Assembly: GCF_029873635.1 (NCBI RefSeq)
Contig: NC_080421.1
Location: forward strand, 38,544,617-38,608,616
Source: Malania oleifera
Lineage: Eukaryota; Streptophyta; Magnoliopsida; Santalales; Ximeniaceae
Reading direction: 5' to 3'
DNA: 64,000 nt
In this document: one piece after another, positions 57,846 to 64,000 of the stretch
Position numbering within the stretch: the stretch's first letter is position 1
How the letters are laid out: every line of letters begins with the position of its first letter
Made by a program: the position numbers and the translations under genes
Notes under the pieces: generated by a model
The model's input: only the letters and a program-made list of their open reading frames with translations
Databases searched by the model: none
What the model was told of the DNA's origin: nothing

Positions 57846-59746
57846 GTAATAACCCAAGAAAATTAATCAAGGCCTCGTCAATGAACAAAGGGGATTCATC
57901 GATGAAGGTACATGAGGATCTCGTCGACAAAGACACATTTCGTCAACGAGAAGATACCAAGAGGGGGGTCTTTGGCATTCTGAAAATCATCGACGAGGAG
58001 TTCAAGTTCGTCGACAAAATTCTTCAGGGACTCGTCAACGAGATGACGTGTCTCGTCGACGAATTCGAGGCTATACGTACTCTTAAAAATGGATTTTCAA
58101 CACAAAAACGGTGCAAAACCCTTTCTCTCTCTAGGATTTTCGTCCCTCTCCCCTTCTCTCTAGAAATTCGGCTCCATTCTTCACCGGATTGACAACCCGA
58201 AGCTGCCACATCACTCTTGACAAGATTCTCTCCAAATCTGCTAGAGTGGATTGTTTGCGGAGTTAACTTGGATTTCATCCTAAGTTCAGGGTAAGGTCTT
58301 TTATTTAATATTTGGACTTCCAGCAGTTGTAGAAAACGTAGTAGTTGAAGAAATAATGATATTTTGTTCTAGTAAATATTGTTTTCAGGGTGTTGAGTGG
58401 GAAACCTTGCGGGTGTGGGACCCGTCGCAGTAGGGGACTTTAGCAGGAATTGGGTAGGGAAATATGCTATGCTACGAAACTGTAGTGTGATTTCAGTACA
58501 AATTATATGTTTTTATCATATTATTATACAGACCATAAATATAGTTCTCAGATCCTAAGAATCTTAATATTTGTTTGTGTGGCATGAGTTAGTAACAAAA
58601 CAGTACAATATTTATATAATTTACAAATACCATGTTTAAAGCATATTAGCAGAAATAGTATGATATTTATATGTTTATAGAAATTGTACAGTATAATCGG
58701 AAACATATAATTTCAGCAAATTCAGATCATCATGATTTCATAACCATAACGCTCAGATACTCAGATATTTAGACAATTATTCAGTTTTACAAAAAATAAA
58801 TATTCAGTTAGTTATTCAGATTTTCAATTAAGTTTTATGGGGTTATGGTTATTTCAAAATCATGCTAAAACAGTATTATAGCAATATCAGTTACTTATAT
58901 AGTATCATACCCTAATGGACCAGATTCAGTCAGCAGAGCACGATACCGTAGCTATATTCAGTTCAGAGTGCAACCACATTACTCAGATAGTATGTGGTGT
59001 TCAGAAGTCGATCGTGCCTATGTTGTGGATAGGCTCCCCTTCAGGTAAGGGTTGAGGGGGCTGATTTGACTGTCGGAGTTCAATGACTTACCCTGGTTGG
59101 CCAGCCAGGATAGGTCCCTCCTACGGGCCGCACAACCCTGTCATAAGGGGTTAAATTATGACTTTTAGTTATCCATCTAGGGAGTTTTCTCAATTATTAT
59201 ATATATGTATGATCATATTTACAGAAAATAGACATATCTATAGATATTAGAAGTATTATGAATAGAATATTCAAAAAAATCAATTTATGTTAAGTAACAT
59301 AGGTATGATTTATATTGTAACAGATATACAAGTTTTCTCAGTTTACGTTATTTATGGTATTTTCTAAGTCAGATTTTGCAAATATGTAACTCACTTGCCA
59401 CACACTAGCGATAGCATATTTTGTCTTACTGAGCGTTGTCTCATCCCAGTGATTTAATATTATTGAGGTGATCCAGTTAGGCAAACAGATCAAGCTCACA
59501 AGTAGAGGGACTACAATACTGCCCTTTCTGAGGGTGAGTATTCTAGGAAGTTGTTTTGCATATCCCTACTTTCAGTAGGGATTATTTTTGGAGAACAGTT
59601 GTGTATGTACAATTTGAGGAATACTCTAACACTCTGGTATTGTAGTATATGTGTGGATATATTTTTATGTATTTAGCTTCCCACTGCTTAGGTTGATAGT
59701 TAGATTTAAATTAGAAGGTATTAGAGCAGTGTAAATTTCAATATTA

Positions 59747-59781
<35 letters not shown>

Positions 59782-59836
59782 TATATATATATGTTAAAAA
59801 GATAATAATATGAAAAAAATTAGCAGATCGTTACAA
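57846..59836 (+). repeat. 3' LTR of element B
   Basis: A 1.99 kb LTR after the polypurine tract AAGGAGGGGAGAA. It starts TGTAATAACCC and ends ATCGTTACA. It lacks the plastid insert. A (TG)n run (59749-59780) is much longer than in the 5' LTR (52852-52863). Confidence 0.9.
57876..58080 (+). promoter_or_regulatory. Eight-motif U3 array and TATA-like site, 3' LTR of B
   Basis: Motifs start at 57876, 57897, 57922, 57941, 57988, 58009, 58033 and 58054 (spacings 21, 25, 19, 47, 21, 24, 21). The central spacer begins GAGAAGATACCAAGAGG (57948-57964). CTATACGTAC follows at 58070; the sister LTR reads CTATAAGTAC. The 5' LTR has the same array from 50487. Confidence 0.8.
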
Positions 59837-59841
59837 AGGGT

Positions 59842-60965
59842 GCACCAACCATACGAAGCACAGTCAGGAACTAGAGTATACTCTATCACAATGGCTACGA
59901 GAAACTCTATGGAAGACTGTAGCCTAATACGTGTACGTGACTGAAGCAATAGAGGTGCTAATCTTGCCACTAAACATCATCATAATCCAAACAAGTAAAT
60001 GAAAGCAGTAAAATAGAAAGCAATTAAAAGATCATCCCTTTTATATTCAGATCATCTATCACTAACATTGGAAGATACAAGAGAGTGATCGTGTAATATG
60101 CATGGATAGCACATGAACGTCGCCAGTTGTCACAAGCCATCGAACACTTCATGCACATACCGAAACAGAAATTGAAAACTATGCTACTCTTAATCTAACT
60201 TGGCTCTCAATGGCATCCTAAGTCTGTCACTAACCTAAGAGAGGCCAAAGAGGAACCCAAAGCCCGTGTTCATAGTAAATACTTATAGGCTCTAGGGTTT
60301 ACAAGGTTTGTTTCGTAGTTTAGGAAAGTCTGCAACGTATCTCGCATAGAAGATCGTCACTGTCGACCAAGTGACCCCTATGTCTTTCTTGTGCGCGCCT
60401 TGGTCGAGACTCGCGGGAAACCAAGAATTTGAATTTTCAATGTCTTCAACTGTGTTGCGCCTCAGGGTCTTTCTGGTTAAGTTGATGGTTGAGACTTTCA
60501 GGATCTCAATCTTAAGGAAATCTCAGGACCTCGACATAGTCGCCCCTCATGGTCTCTTGGTCAAACACTTCATCGAGGCTTTCGGTAATTTTGATCTCAA
60601 TTCTGGTTCAGTATCTCAACGTGGTTGCCTTGGAGAGTCACTTGGTCGAGAACTTGGTTGAACCTTGCAGCATTTTGATCTCAGTCTGAACCTTGGAGTC
60701 TACAAGAAAAAGACTTAGTCGCCCCTTATGCTGCTAGTCGCACCACGTGGTCACACATCGTCTTCTTGTCCCTTAATGATTTGAAGCTTCAGGAGCTTCG
60801 TTGAGCATTTGATTTGTGCTTTGAGTCCTCCAAATCCTCCATTGGCTTCTCGTAATGCCTAACTCTATGGTTTTAACCTATTTTCTTGAAAAGACAAACA
60901 AACCTTGCATAGCTCTGAACAATAACAACTCTGGGCAAATGCATTATAAAATGAGGATAAACAAA
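59842..60965 (-). repeat. Probable continuation of LTR I (Athila/Tat-like)
   Basis: No ORF is credible. The position after the B target duplication suggests the rest of LTR I. In reverse it holds a TATA-like TATAAGTATT (60279-60287) downstream of about ten imperfect GGTCGAGA/GGTTGAGA motifs (60365-60661). This assignment is by position and layout only. The right border near 60965-61020 is unclear. Confidence 0.4.
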
Positions 60966-61020
60966 CATAAATGAGGGTCTATAATCATGCATTTTAGAGA
61001 CTCATCAAAGATTGTACTTA

Positions 61021-62138
61021 AAGCCATAAGTAATGATGACGTTAAAGTATATTGAAGAAATGGTTAAAGCTGGACATAGCATGGAAGCTAAAGCATGAAC
61101 ACTTAAAGCTTAGATAATTTTATCTTATAAAAGTCTCATGTAAGTACTTCACAAATTCAATACTAATGTTTGAAGCTCTTAGGAAATATCATTGACTTAG
61201 AGACTTGTTTTAAATCATGGAAAATATTTTTTTCAAAGTCTTAAGTAAGCTTTTCCAAGTTATAAGTTAAGTATCAAAAAAAAAAATTGAAAAATAAAGA
61301 AGTAGTAAGAAGGACAGGTGACTGATGATTAATTGTCAGGCGACTGATGTGCTACTGACTTTGTTAATAAACAAATAGAGCAGGAGCAGATGACTGATCT
61401 CTTAAAGTCCAATTGACTGACTCAGCACTGACTTTCAAAATGCGCTAAATTTAAAAAGTTCAGGCTACTGACCCTCAGGCCTTAGTCAACTGAAGTCTAT
61501 TTTAACTTTTTAACTGCATTAATAAATTTTCCAAATTTGATTTCTTGGCTTACAAACTTAAAGAAAACTTGGAAAAAATGGTGAGAAACTATATTGCACT
61601 ATATATACATGATATTTTCGCAAGAGTATTAACTGCATGTATGCTTACTTAATCGTTGAGAACTTGCTGGATATTGGGCATTTGCTCAATACTAATTGTG
61701 ATTGTATTTGAATCGAGGGACTCTATTGGTTGTGATTGTTGGATTGAATATTCAAATAAGTATTGAATATTGAATTTTTGAATACACAGCTGAGGTAATA
61801 CAAATGTGTTTGATTATCCTATTGAGGCAAAAATTGCAAGATATTTAAGATTGACTTATTTATCTTGAGATTATCATTGAATATTACTGAAAAGCTGATT
61901 CTGAATTTTTTTTAACCGTTGAAGCATTGAAATTTGATTTTGTATTATAATCTCATATTTACATTCATATATGCCAAGGATTCCCGACTAGTATAGTACG
62001 GTCGCTAATTAGATTTTTGTGATTGTGTGATTATACTAATCTAAATTAAAAGGATAATAACCAACTAAAATTCTATAAAGAAAATTTTTAAATTACCCAA
62101 TTCATCCCCCTCTCGAGAGTATGCCTTTAATCTCAGCA
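61021..62138 (+). repeat. SIRE-like copia LTR, + strand
   Basis: The text follows the order of LTR G read in reverse, from GCCATAAGTAATGATGA (61023) to the end CCCCCTCTCGAGAGTATGCC (62107-62126) and CTCAGCA. It has a U3 array (61315-61495) and a TATA box (TATATATAC, 61602-61610). The first 150 bp of the LTR are not recognisable. No internal sequence is attached, so it is a solo or truncated LTR. Confidence 0.65.
61315..61495 (+). promoter_or_regulatory. U3 array of CAGGCGACTGA motifs
   Basis: Motifs start at 61315, 61337, 61387, 61410, 61461 and 61483, with spacings 22, 50, 23, 51 and 22: three doublets. The TATA box follows about 110 bp later. Confidence 0.7.
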
Positions 62139-62741
62139 TCTAACTGGTGAACAAATTATTCCAAACAATCGAAATAGTAACAAAAGAATAACTTTAGTCA
62201 TATCCATAAGACATGTTATGTATAATGAATAACCTTCATTTAATGGTTTAATGGTTTGATGTGTACAATTAGTTGTGAGGGAATTAGGATATAAGAATGA
62301 AATTTATTCACTTGTTGGTTTTAATAATTTAGTTTTACCATATTTACTTCTTGTCTAAATTGTAAAACGGACATGGATTGAATTAAAACCTTCTTAAAGC
62401 CTAAAAAAATTCAATGGTTTTAGTACTAGTCATAAAAGTCTTTCCACCATATTGTTTAAAACTCATTTTTTTTCCACATGGTTCTATGACTAAATGCAAC
62501 AAATAGTGCACAAATCCATATTTAGGACTTAGAGATTATACTCGTAAATTAAATATTAATTAGAATAAAATGTTCCTCTACTAAAAAGTAAAGGGAACAA
62601 TCTAAATAAAATGTTAAATAGGACCATGAAAAGACTCGTTTCATTGTATACGCGAGATTTTTGTTTTCTTTTTCCTATCTAATTTCATCAAAAAAAAAAA
62701 TTCATATATACTAATGAATTACGTAGGCAAATCTCCCTCCC

Positions 62742-62772
<31 letters not shown>

Positions 62773-62970
62773 TTTTAAAAGAAACCTAGAGGGGTGTCCT
62801 TCTGCCCTATATATATATATTAAAAATAAGTTTTTGTTGGACACTGCATGTAAAGACTTTCATGACCTCCCTCCCCCCTATATTATGAGTGTATCTATCG
62901 ATTTTTAAAGATAATCACCTTAAATCTCTCTCTGTTTTCCATGTGCGCGGTTTTGTTCATGCACATTATG
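62139..62970. other. AT-rich upstream region with poly-C tract
   Basis: About 830 bp between the copia LTR and the receptor gene promoter. It contains a run of 30 C (62743-62772) followed closely by a short (TA)n (62809-62820). No gene is visible; the 64-codon frame over the poly-C run is an artefact of the homopolymer. Confidence 0.6.
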
Positions 62971-62975
62971 CCATC

Positions 62976-62983
62976 TATAAAAG
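62976..62983 (+). promoter_or_regulatory. TATA box of the LRR receptor gene
   Basis: TATAAAAG lies 59 bp upstream of the ATG at 63042. With the usual 30 bp distance, transcription would start near 63010 and the leader would be only about 30 nt. Confidence 0.55.
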
Positions 62984-63041
62984 AAAACTGATCTGTGGAA
63001 TTAATTAATCAAGAGTCTAGAGCTAGCAAAAGTTGTTAAGC

Positions 63042-64000
63042 ATGAAAATGCTTTGGAAGCCCCTTTTTGTTCTCACTCCTTTCCTCTTTCTCTCCATACT
63101 TTCATTGAATATCACATTAGCAACAGAACTAGAAGCAGAAGCTTTAATAAAATGGAAGCTTAGCTTGTCTTCTTCTTCTCTTGGTTCTTGGTCCCAATCC
63201 AACCTCACAAACCACTGCTTATGGACTGGTGTTACTTGCAACCAGGCTGATTCCATTATAGAGATAAATCTATTCAAAGCCATGATCATCGGAACACTTG
63301 AAAGTTTTAGCTTCCCTTCATTTCCAAATCTCGAACGTTTCAACCTTAGCAACAACAACTTTGAAGGATTATTACCATCAACTATTTCCGAACTCTCAAA
63401 GCTCATGTATTTGGACTTCGGCAGTAATAATTTCACTGGCAATATTCCTTCAACAATCGGGGAATTGACCCAGCTTCGGTATGTTAGTTTCTACAACAAC
63501 AGTTTGGAAGGTACCATCCCATACCAAATTATTAATCTTCAAATGCTAAACTACTTAGACATTGGAGCAAATTACTTTGAATTTGTTGAGTGGTCAAACA
63601 ATTCTGGTTTTCCTTCGCTTACTTACCTCAGTTTTTCTTATAATGAAATTAAATCCGAGTTTCCAAAGTTCATATTGGAGTGTCGTAACTTGAAGTACCT
63701 TGATCTATCGCTAAATAAACTAGTTGGAACCATACCCAAACTGGTATTTTCCAATCTGGACAAGCTTGAATTCTTAAATCTTACTGACAACTTATTTCAA
63801 GGGCCGTTGCCAATAGATCTTGCAAAGCTTTCCAATCTCAAAGAACTTCGTCTTGGACGTAATAACTTTAGTGATTCTATTATTGAAGAGATTAGTTTAC
63901 TTTCTAACCTCGAAATCATTGAACTATATAACAATTCGTTGGCGGGAATGATTCCTTCTTCATTAGGCAAACTAAGAAACCTTCGTATGCTAGACCTCAG
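63042..64000 (+). CDS. LRR receptor-like kinase, 5' part (MIK2-like)
   Basis: The frame is open from ATG 63042 to the window edge (319 codons), with no stop. Residues 1-27 form a signal peptide (MKMLWKPLFVLTPFLFLSIL). An LRR N-terminal cap follows (EAEALIKWK, then NHCLWTGVTC with the usual Cys pair). From about residue 95 there are regular 24-residue leucine-rich repeats of the plant LxxLxxLxLxxNxFxGxIP type (for example LMYLDFGSNNFTGNIP), at least nine, several with N-glycosylation sites (NNS, NFT). This matches subfamily XI/XII receptor kinases such as MDIS1-interacting receptor-like kinase 2, which sense peptides at the plasma membrane. The transmembrane segment and kinase would lie beyond 64000, so it could also be a receptor-like protein without kinase. 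It is the only intact host gene here, and its codon use is unlike the decayed elements. Confidence 0.85.
   Translation, partial: MKMLWKPLFVLTPFLFLSILSLNITLATELEAEALIKWKLSLSSSSLGSWSQSNLTNHCLWTGVTCNQADSIIEINLFKAMIIGTLESFSFPSFPNLERFNLSNNNFEGLLPSTISELSKLMYLDFGSNNFTGNIPSTIGELTQLRYVSFYNNSLEGTIPYQIINLQMLNYLDIGANYFEFVEWSNNSGFPSLTYLSFSYNEIKSEFPKFILECRNLKYLDLSLNKLVGTIPKLVFSNLDKLEFLNLTDNLFQGPLPIDLAKLSNLKELRLGRNNFSDSIIEEISLLSNLEIIELYNNSLAGMIPSSLGKLRNLRMLDL

Larger units (their letters stand above)
50456..59836 (+). mobile_element. Gypsy element B (chromovirus-like)
   Basis: Two LTRs (50456-52920 and 57846-59836) flank a gag-pol region in gypsy order: gag, CCHC, protease, RT, RNase H, integrase, tail. 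Target duplication is AAGGA/AAGGG (one mismatch). The left LTR is longer because of a plastid DNA insertion. The primer site and first part of the leader are missing: after 52920 comes about 130 bp that also follows the right LTR. All coding parts are broken by stops, mostly TAG. The C-terminal [10 protein letters not shown]...EASWE tail suggests a chromovirus, possibly of the Tekay/Del type. Confidence 0.85.

Noticed and set aside
60371-60661. 96-codon frame on the + strand
   Set aside because: It lies across the putative U3 region of LTR I with repeated GGTCGAGA phrases; the codons show no protein-like pattern.
62714-62908. 64-codon frame with a polyproline run upstream of the receptor gene
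   Set aside because: The proline run is the poly-C homopolymer; the frame has no homologous wording and no promoter.
1-64000. tRNA, rRNA or small nucleolar RNA genes
   Set aside because: I saw no tRNA-like cloverleaf with A and B boxes or rRNA text; the only tRNA-related sequences are primer binding sites. A scan with a tRNA finder was not possible.

Overview
The window is nuclear DNA of a flowering plant, most likely a eudicot with a repeat-rich genome. It is almost entirely nested LTR retrotransposons (Ty3/gypsy and Ty1/copia). One host gene begins only in the last kilobase: the 5' end of an LRR receptor-like kinase, open from 63042 to the window edge. A short piece of plastid DNA carrying the end of ycf1 also lies inside one LTR, which confirms a plant nuclear context.

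Layout. 1-2029: 3' end and 3' LTR of a gypsy element (family C', + strand). 2999-19642: a broken + strand gypsy element (D), fused to an LTR of a related family (A, 5398-17080). LTR A is split by a complete reverse-strand gypsy element (C, 6424-15956, target duplication ATATA). 19643-25243: a reverse-strand gag-only gypsy element (E). 25447-27892: a solo gypsy LTR (S1, target duplication TATTA). About 28383-30303: a truncated Tork/Tnt1-like copia element (H). 30304-39115: a reverse-strand SIRE-like copia element (G) with an envelope-like ORF. 39116-40740: a partial gypsy LTR (J). 40741-47300: a reverse-strand SIRE-like copia element (F), whose LTR carries a solo copia LTR (44135-46162, target duplication TATTT). 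47300-50455 and 59842-60965: a reverse-strand Athila/Tat-like gypsy element (I), interrupted by gypsy element B (50456-59836). 61021-62138: a copia LTR, followed by AT-rich DNA and the LRR receptor gene.

No retrotransposon here looks autonomous. Coding regions are broken by stops (very often TAG where relatives have CAG), frameshifts and deletions.

The most striking pattern is regulatory. Upstream of the TATA box, the LTRs carry arrays of a short imperfect palindrome centred on GTCGAC, arranged as doublets with fixed spacing: 21/25 bp in gypsy A, B, C, D and S1; 31/73 in E; 22/51 in SIRE-like copia; 33/41 in F. The palindrome arms differ by family. A Tork-like copia LTR carries the same doublets and the same spacer (GATACCGAGAG) as the gypsy LTRs. 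A further array with its own TATA box sits inside copia element G, directly ahead of its envelope-like ORF. I could run no search or alignment; all family names and homologies come from reading the sequence.
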